Position numbers and translations under genes: made by a program. Below the pieces are notes generated by a model. The model saw only the letters and a list, made by a program, of their open reading frames with translations. It searched no databases and had not been told where the DNA came from. A stretch of 64,000 nt of DNA, from assembly GCA_936920625.1 (NCBI GenBank), contig CAKZHC010000011.1, forward strand, positions 124,001 to 188,000, read 5' to 3'. Positions 8,435 through 17,823 of this stretch are shown one piece after another. Origin of the DNA: an uncultured Enterobacteriaceae bacterium. Its GTDB lineage: Bacteria > Pseudomonadota > Gammaproteobacteria > Enterobacterales > Enterobacteriaceae. Numbering within the stretch: the stretch's first letter is position 1; the number at the start of each line of letters is the position of its first letter.

Positions 8435-10146
8435 CTATTGCCAAAAATCACGGGGGGAGTCAATAACTGGCCTCACAATACCCATACGAATGGTAAAATC
8501 ACCAAACCCCTCGTCCTCCTGACGCTCTTTAGCCCAGCGTTCAACCAGCTGATCGATAATTGTGATAATTTCTTCCAATGTAATATTTTCACAGTACATG
8601 CGCGGAATACGCGTACCAATACGGTTACCGCCAAAATAGAGGTTGTAACGTCCGGGGGCTTTCCCTATCAAACCAATTTCTGCCAGCAATGCTCGTCCGC
8701 AGCCATTAGGGCACCCCGTGACCCGCAGTACAATGTACTCATCGCCTACACCGTGTTTCTGCATGCTCGCTTCAACCTGTGAAACCAATTCTGGCAGAAT
8801 ACGTTCTGCTTCTGCCATCGCCAGCGGACACGTGGGGAACGACACACAAGCCATCGAGTTTTCACGCTGTCGAGTTACACTTTCCATAAGTGCGTGCTTG
8901 CGGGCAATCTGCTCGATTTTCTCTTTTTCTGATTCCAGCACCCCCGCAACAATCAAGTTCTGATTGGCAGTGAGGCGGAAATCTCCCTGATGCACTCGAG
9001 CAATTTCAGCAATTCCCGTTTTAAGCGGACGCTCTGGATAATCCAGCAGACGCCCGTTTTCGATGAATAGCGTCAGATGCCATTTGTTATCAATCCCTTT
9101 TACCCAGCCAAAACGGTCACCACGAGTGGTGAACTGACAGGGACGTGCAGGCTGAAAAGTCAGGCCAGCACGTTTTTCTACTTCTGCTTTAAACGCCCCG
9201 ATGCCGACCCGCTCCAACGTATATTTCGTTTTAGCGTTTTTACGATCGGTACGATTGCCCCAGTCGCGCTGGGTGGTTACCACTGCCTCGGCAACATCGA
9301 GCGTTTTGTCTAACGGCAGGAAACCAAACTCACTGGCAGTCCTAGCCCAAGTGGCCTTATTGCCATGCTCTATTGAGAGTCCCCCCCCACCAGCAGATTA
9401 AAACCGATTAGCTTGCCGTTCTCTGCGATAGCCACGAAGTTCATATCGTTAGCGTGCAGGTCTACGTCATTATGGGGAGGCACCACCACTGTAGTTTTGA
9501 ATTTACGTGGCAGATACGTTGTGCCCAGTATCGGCTCCTTATCTGTGGTGGCTACTTTCTGCTGGTCCAGCCAGATTTTGGCGTAAGCGCGAGTCTGAGG
9601 CAGCAAATGGTTTGAGATTTTTTTTGCCCATTCGTAAGCCTCCTGATGGACCGCTGATTCAACCGGATTGGAGGTGCAAAGAACATTACGGTTTACATCA
9701 TTAGCTGTAGCAAGCGCATCCAGCCCCACTTCATGCAGCATCTGATGCCCAGGTTTGACATTCTTTTTCAAAATACCGTGAAACTGAAAAGTCTGACGAT
9801 TCGTCAGGCGTATACTGCCATAAAGAGTGTTCTTGCTAGCAAAATTATCGATAGCCAGCCATTGTTGTGGCGAGATAACCCCGCCCGGCAGACGGCAACG
9901 CAGCATCATGGCATGAAGTGGCTCCAGTTTCTGCTCCAGGCGTTCAGCACGAATATCACGATCATCCTGTTGATACATCCCGTGGAAACGAATCAGCAGA
10001 AAATTATCACCATTAAAACCACCAGTCAGACCATCTTTGAGGTCGTCTGTAATAGTGCCTCGCAGATAGTTGCTCTCTTGTTTAAGACGTTCTGCATCAG
10101 TCAATGGACCATCGACAATTAAAGGCCCTGGGTGTTTATAGCTCAT
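8435..10146 (-). pseudogene. cysI: Sulfite reductase hemoprotein (beta) subunit CysI, frameshifted
   Basis: CysI carries siroheme and a 4Fe-4S cluster and reduces sulfite to sulfide with electrons from CysJ. Here it is split: the first part runs to a stop at 9370 and ends NLLVGGDSQ, and the second part continues in another frame to 8435. On the coding strand the break is a run of eight G (plus-strand C at 9381-9388). Nine G would restore NLLVGGGLSIEHGNK as in E. coli and give exactly 570 residues, the normal length. Both halves are otherwise well conserved, including the cluster/siroheme cysteines in CVSFPTCPLAMAEAER and TGCPNGCGRA. The ATG at 10146 has AGGA upstream and gives MSYKHPGPL. It is either a recent mutation, a slippery tract or a sequencing error. 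Confidence 0.9.
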
Positions 10147-10178
10147 CAATTTTTCCTGTGTCAGGCTCGTCAGAGCAC

Positions 10179-11996
10179 TCAATAGACATCACGCTGATAA
10201 CGGCGTTCAACACGTAGTTCGCTTAAAAATTCATCGGCGCTGTCAATATCCATTGCGCCATGTTTAGCCACCACCTGTAACAGAGCCTGCTCCACATCCT
10301 TAGCCATATGGTTAGCATCACCACAGACGTAAATATGTGCACCCTGCTCTATCCAGCGCCAAATTTCAGCACCCTTTTCGCGGAGTTTATCCTGTACATA
10401 AACCTTATTTTGCTGATCCCGTGACCAGGCCAGGTCTATGTTAGTGAGTAAGCCCGCCTGCACATAACGCTGCCATTCAGTCTGATAAAGGAAATCTTCT
10501 GTGAAATGCGGATTGCCAAAGAATAGCCAGTTTTTCCCTGTGGCCCCCTCATTATCACGTTGCTGCATAAAGGCCCTGAATGGCGCAACACCTGTCCCCG
10601 GACCTATCATAATGATCGGTGCGTCAGAATCTGCGGGTAAACGGAAATTATCGTTATGCTCAATAAAGATACGAATGCTGCCCTCTTCTTCGAGGCGATA
10701 GGCAAGATAGCTGGAAGCGCCGCCTGCACGCGCCCGCCCCTCAACCTCGTAGCGAACAACCCCTACTGTTATATGCACTTCGTTGTCTGTCTCAGCCTGC
10801 GACGATGCAATCGAGTAGAGGCGCGGAGTGAGAGGACGCAGCATTGCAGTTAACTGCTGCGGCTCGAGTTTCGCGGGCGCCGCGCGGAACATATCAACAA
10901 TCGGCATCTGTTTAGCATATTGCTGCAATCCTCCTCTCTCTGCTGTGCATTGCTGTAATATCTGGCTGTCAGAGAGTTTGGCATACTGTTCAACTATCTG
11001 TGGCGTGTTGACTGTGAGTTCGAAATGGTGGCACAGCGCCTGACTAAGCGGCAGCGTTTTCTGCCCGGTTTCAACCAGTTCATCTCCCGTGAGCCCTGCC
11101 AGTTCAATTACCTCCGCCACTAAATCTGTATCATTCTCATACCACACGCCGAGCGCGTCTCCGGGCTGATAACGCAAACCGGAGTTGCCAAGATCGATTT
11201 CAATATGGCGCACGTCTTTATCAGAGCCACGGCCAGTAATCTTCTGATTTGCAGCAATACTGGCAGTAAGGGGAGTTACTTTGCTGTATTCAGCAGGCAA
11301 TGCCCGGTTAAGAATGCCAGTTGCAATAGCGGGGGTTAATTCCTGAGTGTTTGCGGCTAACCTCGCTCTGAGTAACCCAACAAGTTGCTCGCGCCAGCGT
11401 GCCGCAAGAGAAGCATATTCAACATCGGCATCTACCCTTTCGAGCAGACGTTCAGCACCCAGCTCAGCCAGACGCTGATCAAAATCCTTACCTGTCTTAC
11501 TGAAAAAAGGATATGATGTGTCCCCTAAACCAAATACAGCAAAAGCACTGTTTTCCATCTTTGGGGCTTTTTTCGACATCAGAAATTTATATAGGGCCAC
11601 TGCCTCTTCAGGAGGGTCTCCCTCCACCTGAGTAGAAGTAATAACTATTAACAGTTTTTCTTGTCCGATTTGTTTAAATTTATAGTCTGCCGCGTTAATC
11701 AGCTTTACATTAAGTTGTGCTGCCTGCAAGTCGTCCCGCAATTGTTCAGCCACACGGCGCGCATTGCCGGTTTGAGAGGCGGCTAGCACTGTTACCAACG
11801 ACACCCCGGCCGGGAGTGAATCGGTGCTGTCGACTGTCTGACTCAGGCTATCAGGCGTCTGATTGACCATTCCCCAAAAATAGCCGGAAACCCAGGCAAG
11901 CTGGGCGAGCGAGAGATCACTGGTAGCCGCCTGTAACTTTGCGAGTTGTTGCGGACTAAGAGGCAGCAGTGAGCCGGGAGGGGCCTGAGTTGTCAT
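10179..11996 (-). CDS. cysJ: Sulfite reductase flavoprotein (alpha) subunit CysJ
   Basis: Passes electrons from NADPH through FAD and FMN to CysI. Length is 605 (E. coli 599). Domains in order: flavodoxin-like FMN domain (LAASQTGNARRVAEQL at about 70, VFGLGDTSYPFF), connecting and FAD domain (TPRLYSIASSQ, GGASSYLAYRL), and NADPH-binding domain (IMIGPGTGVAPFRAFM, IYVCGDANHMAKDV) ending in RRYQRDVY. It is the first gene of cysJIH and is read divergently from queD. It is intact, so electron supply is encoded although its partner cysI is broken. Confidence 0.96.
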   Translation of the reverse strand: MTTQAPPGSLLPLSPQQLAKLQAATSDLSLAQLAWVSGYFWGMVNQTPDSLSQTVDSTDSLPAGVSLVTVLAASQTGNARRVAEQLRDDLQAAQLNVKLINAADYKFKQIGQEKLLIVITSTQVEGDPPEEAVALYKFLMSKKAPKMENSAFAVFGLGDTSYPFFSKTGKDFDQRLAELGAERLLERVDADVEYASLAARWREQLVGLLRARLAANTQELTPAIATGILNRALPAEYSKVTPLTASIAANQKITGRGSDKDVRHIEIDLGNSGLRYQPGDALGVWYENDTDLVAEVIELAGLTGDELVETGQKTLPLSQALCHHFELTVNTPQIVEQYAKLSDSQILQQCTAERGGLQQYAKQMPIVDMFRAAPAKLEPQQLTAMLRPLTPRLYSIASSQAETDNEVHITVGVVRYEVEGRARAGGASSYLAYRLEEEGSIRIFIEHNDNFRLPADSDAPIIMIGPGTGVAPFRAFMQQRDNEGATGKNWLFFGNPHFTEDFLYQTEWQRYVQAGLLTNIDLAWSRDQQNKVYVQDKLREKGAEIWRWIEQGAHIYVCGDANHMAKDVEQALLQVVAKHGAMDIDSADEFLSELRVERRYQRDVY

Positions 11997-12051
11997 ATTG
12001 TGCGATTTTCCGTCATTCAGTGACTTCGATTGACGTAGGTTAACGGCAGCC

Positions 12052-12080
12052 CTTATAACCTGCTAAATAAGGGTTAGCAA
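12052..12080 (-). promoter_or_regulatory. Predicted cysJIH promoter
   Basis: Read on the minus strand, TTGCTA (12075-12080) is followed by a 17-base spacer and TATAAG (12052-12057), a fair sigma-70 match 56 bases upstream of the cysJ ATG. A perfect inverted repeat, TGCTAA and TTAGCA (12061-12066 and 12074-12079), overlaps the -35 region. E. coli cysJIH is activated by CysB at this location; whether this repeat is a CysB site is not shown by the sequence. Confidence 0.45.
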
Positions 12081-12196
12081 TAATTAATAACCTGTACATT
12101 AATATTTCTATTGATACGAACTACTTTAAGTTTTAGCTGCGAAAAATTCCGGTGTAAGGTAGACTCGCGCCGTTTCATTTAAGGAGATACTGTTCC

Positions 12197-12559
12197 GTGG
12201 TCACGACGTTGTTTAAAGAGTTCCAGTTCGAAGCCGCCCATCGTTTACCCCATGTGCCTCAAGGCCATAAATGTGGTCGTCTTCATGGACACTCGTTTCT
12301 GATTCGGCTTGAAGTGACTGGAGAAATTAATCCTGATACAGGCTGGGTGATGGATTTCGCTGAGCTCAAGACGGCATTCCAGCCGCTTCATGATCAGCTT
12401 GACCATAACTATCTTAACGATATACCCGGTCTGGAAAATCCCACCAGTGAGGTACTGGCCAGATGGATATGGCAGCATATGAAACCAGTTACCCCCCTAT
12501 TGACCAGTGTTATTGTCCAGGAAACCTGCACAGCCGGTTGTATTTACCGCGGTGAATAG
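12197..12559 (+). CDS. queD: 6-carboxy-5,6,7,8-tetrahydropterin synthase QueD
   Basis: Converts 7,8-dihydroneopterin triphosphate to 6-carboxytetrahydropterin in queuosine precursor synthesis. The 120 residues carry the zinc histidines H15, H30 and H32, the catalytic cysteine C26 (GHKCGRLHGHS), and the terminal ETCTAGCIYRGE. The start is GTG at 12197 with AAGGAG ten bases upstream; no in-frame ATG fits the family better. It is divergent from cysJ and convergent with queE, the next enzyme of the pathway. Confidence 0.95.
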   Translation: MVTTLFKEFQFEAAHRLPHVPQGHKCGRLHGHSFLIRLEVTGEINPDTGWVMDFAELKTAFQPLHDQLDHNYLNDIPGLENPTSEVLARWIWQHMKPVTPLLTSVIVQETCTAGCIYRGE

Positions 12560-12612
12560 CGCTCACCAGTTAATAGTAACATCACCCAGCATATGGAGCT
12601 CTCTACTATGCC

Positions 12613-13284
12613 TCAGGGGATATTAATATACTTATGGGTCTGAAGTGATAATCTCCAGTTACGAGCAATACAGGTTTCGATACAAAGCGCCGTGGCACTA
12701 GCTCCCTGGCTAACAGGCTGCAAAGCTATGAGTCGCTTTTTATCATCCTTCAGTAAAGCCAGCAAGGCATCAAGTGCCTCAATGTCACGCTCTCGTGCTA
12801 CCGGATGTTTTAGCTCATCCGCACGCACGAGCGCCTGAGGCAGCACCTTATAACCACCACGCATATTCACCTTCGCCGAGAGCGTCACCCAAGTGTGGTC
12901 ACTGCAAAGAATGAGATGCGTACCACTGGTTTCAATCTGGCAGTGAAAACCCGCTGCTTCCAGCGCCTCAGTTAATGGACGCAGATCATAAATACAGGGT
13001 TCACCGCCAGTAATTACCACGTGACGGGCCGTCCAGCTCTGCCCGGCTGGCGCCTGTGATAACGCTGTTTCATCTGCGCTGCACCATGTATTATCTGGTG
13101 CGGTTTTCACAATAATATTTTCCAGCGATCTCTGCCACTCGGGCATTTTATCCCAAGTGTATTTCGTATCACACCAGCTACAACCTACAGGACATCCCTG
13201 CATTCGGATAAAGACAGAGGGTACCCCGGTATAAACCCCCTCACCCTGAATTGTCTGAAACATTTCATTTACTGGATAGTCCAT
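12613..13284 (-). CDS. queE: 7-carboxy-7-deazaguanine synthase QueE
   Basis: Radical-SAM enzyme that rearranges 6-carboxytetrahydropterin to 7-carboxy-7-deazaguanine. The cluster cysteines are C31, C35 and C38 in GCPVGCSWCDT, and the SAM/glycine segment VVITGGEPC follows at about residue 92. Length is 223, as in E. coli. It is convergent with queD across a 53-base gap without an evident terminator. QueD and QueE supply preQ0, but queF, which reduces preQ0, is absent from its usual place near ppnN. Confidence 0.95.
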   Translation of the reverse strand: MDYPVNEMFQTIQGEGVYTGVPSVFIRMQGCPVGCSWCDTKYTWDKMPEWQRSLENIIVKTAPDNTWCSADETALSQAPAGQSWTARHVVITGGEPCIYDLRPLTEALEAAGFHCQIETSGTHLILCSDHTWVTLSAKVNMRGGYKVLPQALVRADELKHPVARERDIEALDALLALLKDDKKRLIALQPVSQGASATALCIETCIARNWRLSLQTHKYINIP

Positions 13285-13600
13285 GCTTCCTCACTGAACT
13301 AATGTTCACACTGATTTCGGCAATGTTGTTCTGCATAGGTCCTGCTGGCTAAAACAATACTCACAGGCTTAAATTAAAAACCAGTCCGGTGATCAGCTAT
13401 GACAACAGCTTTCACAACTGTGGATAATGCGCCAAGGTACTGTGCCACAAAATATTGAGTAATATCACTGCAAAAAAACCATCTGAGATCCGGGATTAAC
13501 GTGTTTTGACTGCTGGTCTCATTCCACATAATACCGCATTTTATTCGGCAGTGCCCGCAGACGGGCTGCACACATATACACATGTGCAGCGCTCTGCAAT
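13285..13600. other. Intergenic region between eno and queE with two hairpins
   Basis: No convincing gene. Just downstream of the eno stop two inverted repeats lie side by side: GCTGCACA/TGTGCAGC (13565-13572 and 13583-13590) and GCCCG/CGGGC with loop CAGA (13553-13566). On the eno coding strand they could form tandem stems, but no run of T follows, so an intrinsic terminator is not clear. A 69-codon frame at 13374-13583 has no family features. Confidence 0.4.
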
Positions 13601-14899
13601 TCAGACCCGACCTTTTACCTCTTTAATACCATTAAAGGGCGCTTTATGACCAAGCACTTCTTCAATGCGGATCAACTGGTTATATTTAGCCACCCGATCA
13701 GAACGGCTCATTGACCCCGTTTTGATCTGACCTGCCGCTGTACCCACTGCCAGATCAGCGATAGTAGCATCTTCAGTTTCACCAGAACGATGAGATATTA
13801 CAGTGGTGTAACCTGCTTTTTTCGCCATTTTTATCGCCGCCAGTGTCTCACTGAGCGTGCCAATTTGATTAAATTTGATAAGAATAGAGTTCGCTATCCC
13901 TTTTTCGATTCCCTGTTGCAATATTTTGGTGTTAGTAACGAACAGATCGTCACCCACCAGCTGCATCTTATCGCCCAGCACTTTTGTTTGATAGGCAAAA
14001 CCGCTCCAGTCAGACTCATCCAGACCATCCTCGATAGAGACAATGGGATATTTTTTGGTCAGATCTTCAAGAAAGTGGGTGAATTCTTCGGAAGTGAAGG
14101 CTTTATTACCTTCACCCGCCAGCACGTATTGACCCTCTTTGCAGAATTCTGAAGCCGCACAATCCATCGCCAGCGTAATATCCTGGCCTAGCTGATAGCC
14201 TGCCGCCGCTACCGCCTCGGCTATAACAGTCAGCGCTTCAGCGTTAGAGCTTAGGTTTGGTGCATAGCCCCCTTCGTCCCCCACCGCAACGCTCATTCCT
14301 TTGGCTTTGAGGACTCCTGCCAGATGATGAAATACTTCAGAGCCCATCCGGATAGCTTCTTTAATGGTTTTCGCACCAACCGGCTGAATCATGAATTCCT
14401 GAATATCAACGTTATTATCAGCATGTTCACCACCATTAATAATATTCATCATCGGTAGTGGCATAGAGAATGTGCCCGGTGTTCCATTGAGTTCAGCAAT
14501 ATGCTCATATAGTGGCATACCTTTGGAGGCTGCTGCTGCTTTGGCTGCCGCCAGAGAAACCGCCAGAATGGCATTAGCACCAAACTTGGATTTATTCTCC
14601 GTTCCATCCTCCCTAATCATGATCTTATCGATATTCGCCTGATCCTTAGCATCAAAACCTGCAATCGATTCAGCGATAGGGCCATTAACGGCAGCCACCG
14701 CCTTAGTCACCCCCTTGCCCAGGAAACGTGTTTTGTCCCCATCGCGCAATTCGAGTGCTTCACGAGAACCAGTGGAAGCACCAGAAGGCGCAGCTGCCAG
14801 GCCAACAAATCCCCCTTCGAGGTGCACTTCGGCTTCCACGGTTGGATTACCACGGGAATCGATAATTTCGCGACCAATGACTTTTATGATTTTGGACAT
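13601..14899 (-). CDS. eno: Enolase
   Basis: Interconverts 2-phosphoglycerate and phosphoenolpyruvate in glycolysis; in enterobacteria it is also part of the RNA degradosome. The 432 residues are near-identical to E. coli: MSKIIKVIGREIIDSRGNPTVE at the start, ALELRDGD, the metal-binding SIEDGLDESDW, and the catalytic lysine region ILIKFNQIGT, then VISHRSGETED. Two ATGs lie together (14902, 14899); the second gives the family start, with GAGG eight bases upstream. It follows pyrG by 128 bases, as in E. coli. Confidence 0.97.
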   Translation of the reverse strand: MSKIIKVIGREIIDSRGNPTVEAEVHLEGGFVGLAAAPSGASTGSREALELRDGDKTRFLGKGVTKAVAAVNGPIAESIAGFDAKDQANIDKIMIREDGTENKSKFGANAILAVSLAAAKAAAASKGMPLYEHIAELNGTPGTFSMPLPMMNIINGGEHADNNVDIQEFMIQPVGAKTIKEAIRMGSEVFHHLAGVLKAKGMSVAVGDEGGYAPNLSSNAEALTVIAEAVAAAGYQLGQDITLAMDCAASEFCKEGQYVLAGEGNKAFTSEEFTHFLEDLTKKYPIVSIEDGLDESDWSGFAYQTKVLGDKMQLVGDDLFVTNTKILQQGIEKGIANSILIKFNQIGTLSETLAAIKMAKKAGYTTVISHRSGETEDATIADLAVGTAAGQIKTGSMSRSDRVAKYNQLIRIEEVLGHKAPFNGIKEVKGRV

Positions 14900-15027
14900 C
14901 ATATTTTCCTCAATACAAGTTAAGCGTAATTTTTTGCCATACCGACAAACGAAGGCATGTTGCGATAATCAGCTTTAGATAGAGAAGACGACACGCGATA
15001 GATGTGCGGATTCACACTCATTTTAAA

Positions 15028-16665
15028 TTATTTCATCTGCTGTTTTTGATGCTCACTTGCAGCTTTTACAAATCCGGTGAATAGTGGATGCCCGTCACGC
15101 GGTGTTGAGATAAATTCGGGGTGAAACTGGCAGGCAATGAACCATGGGTGTTGCGGATATTCGATAATCTCCACAAGCTGCCTGTCACCGGAACGCCCGG
15201 CAACCCGTAATCCCGCGTCTTCGATAGGTTTGAGTAGCAAATTGTTAACTTCGTAACGATGACGATGTCGCTCATTAATGACGTCACGGCCATAGAGCTG
15301 GCGAACATTACTGCCGTGAACCAGCTGACACTGCTGGCTACCAAGGCGCATCGTGCCACCCAGGTCACTCTGGCCGCAACGAGATTCGATATTACCATGC
15401 TCATCGCGCCATTCGGTAACCAGTGCTACCACGGGATATTTACAGTCTGACATAAACTCAGTGGAGTTCGCACCGGTCATACCTGCACAATGGCGGGCAA
15501 ATTCTATTACCGCGACCTGCATTCCGAGGCAGATTCCAAAAAAAGGTATTTTATTTTCCCGCGCATATTTTACCGTCATGATCATCCCTTCAACACCACG
15601 GTAACCAAAGCCTCCCGGCACCAGAATAGCATCTGCACCTTTGAACACCTCCTCACCACGGGTTTCCACTTCCTGAGAACCGATAAGTTTGATATTTACC
15701 GTGGTACGATTTTTAAGGCCACCATGTTTTAGCGCTTCGATTACTGATTTATAGGCGTCAGGCAGCTCGACGTATTTACCTACCAGTGCAACGGTGATTT
15801 CACCATTTGGATTAGCTTCTTCATAGATTACCTGTTCCCACTCCATCAGGTCAGCTGGCGGTATGTTCAGACTAAACCGCTGGCAGATATAGTCGTCCAG
15901 CCCTTGCGCTTTCAGCAGTCCGGGAATTTTATAAATCGAATCGACGTCTTTTAGCGAGATGACTGCTTTTTCAGGAACGTTGCAGAATAGTGCAATTTTT
16001 GCCCGCTCATTGTCTGGAACAGCATGGTCAGATCGGCAGATAAGTACATCTGGCTGAATACCAATTGAGAGCAGCTCCTTAACGGAGTGCTGAGTAGGCT
16101 TGGTTTTGACCTCTCCCGCCGCAGCCAGATAGGGGACCAGCGTCAAATGCATGTAAAGCGTGTGCTCACGGCCAACGTCTGCTGCCATCTGGCGAATAGC
16201 TTCAAGAAACGGCAGCGATTCAATATCCCCTACCGTGCCACCCACTTCCACCAGCACCAGATCATAGCCGCTTCCACCTTCAATGATACGTTCTTTGATA
16301 GCATTGGTAATATGTGGGATAACCTGAATAGTGGCTCCGAGATAATCACCTCGACGCTCTTTACGCAAAACATCAGAGTAGACCCGGCCGCTGGTGAAAT
16401 TGTTACAGCGGGTCATCCTGGTACGAATGAAACGCTCATAATGTCCCAGATCTAAGTCAGTTTCCGCACCATCATCTGTTACAAAAACTTCCCCATGCTG
16501 AGTCGGGCTCATCGTTCCGGGGTCAACATTAATATAGGGATCGAGTTTTATGATAGTGACGCTCAGGCCACGTGCTTCAAGAATAGCAGCAAGAGAAGCA
16601 GCGGCAATGCCTTTGCCGAGTGAGGAAACAACCCCGCCGGTCACAAAAATATAGTTTGTTGTCAT
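15028..16665 (-). CDS. pyrG: CTP synthase
   Basis: Aminates UTP to CTP using glutamine. The 545 residues comprise the N-terminal synthetase domain (VTGGVVSSLGKGIAAASLAAIL, residues 8-29) and the C-terminal class I glutamine amidotransferase, with the nucleophile cysteine in FFGICLGMQ (about residue 380) and the H/E pair in FHPEF. No defect was seen. It lies between mazG and eno with 171 bases upstream, enough for its own promoter. Confidence 0.97.
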   Translation of the reverse strand: MTTNYIFVTGGVVSSLGKGIAAASLAAILEARGLSVTIIKLDPYINVDPGTMSPTQHGEVFVTDDGAETDLDLGHYERFIRTRMTRCNNFTSGRVYSDVLRKERRGDYLGATIQVIPHITNAIKERIIEGGSGYDLVLVEVGGTVGDIESLPFLEAIRQMAADVGREHTLYMHLTLVPYLAAAGEVKTKPTQHSVKELLSIGIQPDVLICRSDHAVPDNERAKIALFCNVPEKAVISLKDVDSIYKIPGLLKAQGLDDYICQRFSLNIPPADLMEWEQVIYEEANPNGEITVALVGKYVELPDAYKSVIEALKHGGLKNRTTVNIKLIGSQEVETRGEEVFKGADAILVPGGFGYRGVEGMIMTVKYARENKIPFFGICLGMQVAVIEFARHCAGMTGANSTEFMSDCKYPVVALVTEWRDEHGNIESRCGQSDLGGTMRLGSQQCQLVHGSNVRQLYGRDVINERHRHRYEVNNLLLKPIEDAGLRVAGRSGDRQLVEIIEYPQHPWFIACQFHPEFISTPRDGHPLFTGFVKAASEHQKQQMK

Positions 16666-16836
16666 GCTGAACCTGACAGTTTAGATTTAAAGACAGTGAA
16701 ATAACCAGGACGGGAAAACAGTATACCCTAATCTTAGTACGGCCACAATTTATCCTTATATTGCATCTTGCTCCACTGCCAGCAGATAAGCCCGCCTGGT
16801 GGGGAGTTGAATCATGTTATTTAACCCAAATCAGTT

Positions 16837-17619
16837 TTATTCACTTGATTTTACCTGCTGCCAGGCGTTCTCCATTTCCTCAAACGTTGCATCTGATAAC
16901 GTTTTACCCTGAGTATTAATGATCTCTTCCACCTGACGGAAACGTCGTTCGAACTTATTACTGGCCCGCTGCAATGCCATTTCCGCATTGACCTCCAGAT
17001 GACGGGCAAAATTTACGGTAGCAAAAAGCAGGTCTCCTACTTCTTCTTCCAGCTTTTGCTGGTCGCGAATTTCCTGATTAGCCTCAAAAATGACTTCATT
17101 AATCTCCTCATGGACCTTTTCCAGCACAGGTTCAACTGTCTGCCAGTCAAATCCCCTGTGACGACACCGCTGCTGAATTTTTTGGGCTCGCATTAGTGCC
17201 GGCAATGATAACGGAATATCATCCAGCGCAGAGTGTTGCCCTTTTTGTGCACGTTCAGTCGTTTTAATCTTTTCCCAGTTGTCCGCTACCTGTTCCGGGG
17301 TAGTAGCCTCACCGCCATTAAAAATGTGTGGATGGCGCCGGACAAGCTTATCACTGATGGCATCACAGACTGCATAGAAGTCAAACTGCTGCTGTTCTTT
17401 TGCTATTTGTGCAAAAAAGAGTATCTGGAACAATAAATCTCCCAGTTCTGCGCGCAGATCGTCGATGTCTTCCCGCTGTATCGCATCCAGCACCTCGTAA
17501 GTTTCCTCTAATGTGTGGGGTGCAATAGAGTCGAATGTCTGCTGGCAATCCCATGGGCAGCCCCGCTCTGGCGAGCGCAGGGTTTGCACGATGGCGAGAA
17601 GGCGTTCAATGGGTAACAT
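16837..17619 (-). CDS. mazG: Nucleoside triphosphate pyrophosphohydrolase MazG
   Basis: Hydrolyses NTPs and dNTPs to monophosphate and pyrophosphate; it is linked to nucleotide-pool cleaning and (p)ppGpp control. The 260 residues (E. coli 263) contain two MazG domains: CPWDCQQTFDSIAPHTLEETYEVLDAI with DLRAELGDLLFQ in the first, and KLEEEVGDLLFATVN in the second, showing the EExxE/ExxD metal-binding pattern. In E. coli the mazEF toxin-antitoxin pair lies between relA and mazG; here that gap is only 204 bases with no such genes. Confidence 0.94.
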   Translation of the reverse strand: MLPIERLLAIVQTLRSPERGCPWDCQQTFDSIAPHTLEETYEVLDAIQREDIDDLRAELGDLLFQILFFAQIAKEQQQFDFYAVCDAISDKLVRRHPHIFNGGEATTPEQVADNWEKIKTTERAQKGQHSALDDIPLSLPALMRAQKIQQRCRHRGFDWQTVEPVLEKVHEEINEVIFEANQEIRDQQKLEEEVGDLLFATVNFARHLEVNAEMALQRASNKFERRFRQVEEIINTQGKTLSDATFEEMENAWQQVKSSE

Positions 17620-17823
17620 AACGGGTTCCTGGTTGATATTGTTGAGTCAGGGTAAGCATAACGTGACGTTTAACCCCAATAGCGTTGCTGACATCACGTA
17701 ATCTCACTTGAAATCATAGAGCGGCAGTAAACATCGATTAAGCTGGATTAAATAGTATTTATATCAATATGATACCTTGAATTTATTACTTTTTTATTAA
17801 CTCTTACGCGCTACAGACTGTGT

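Noticed and set aside
13374..13583. 69-codon ORF between queE and eno
   Set aside because: No ribosome binding site or family features; it overlaps the hairpins downstream of eno.
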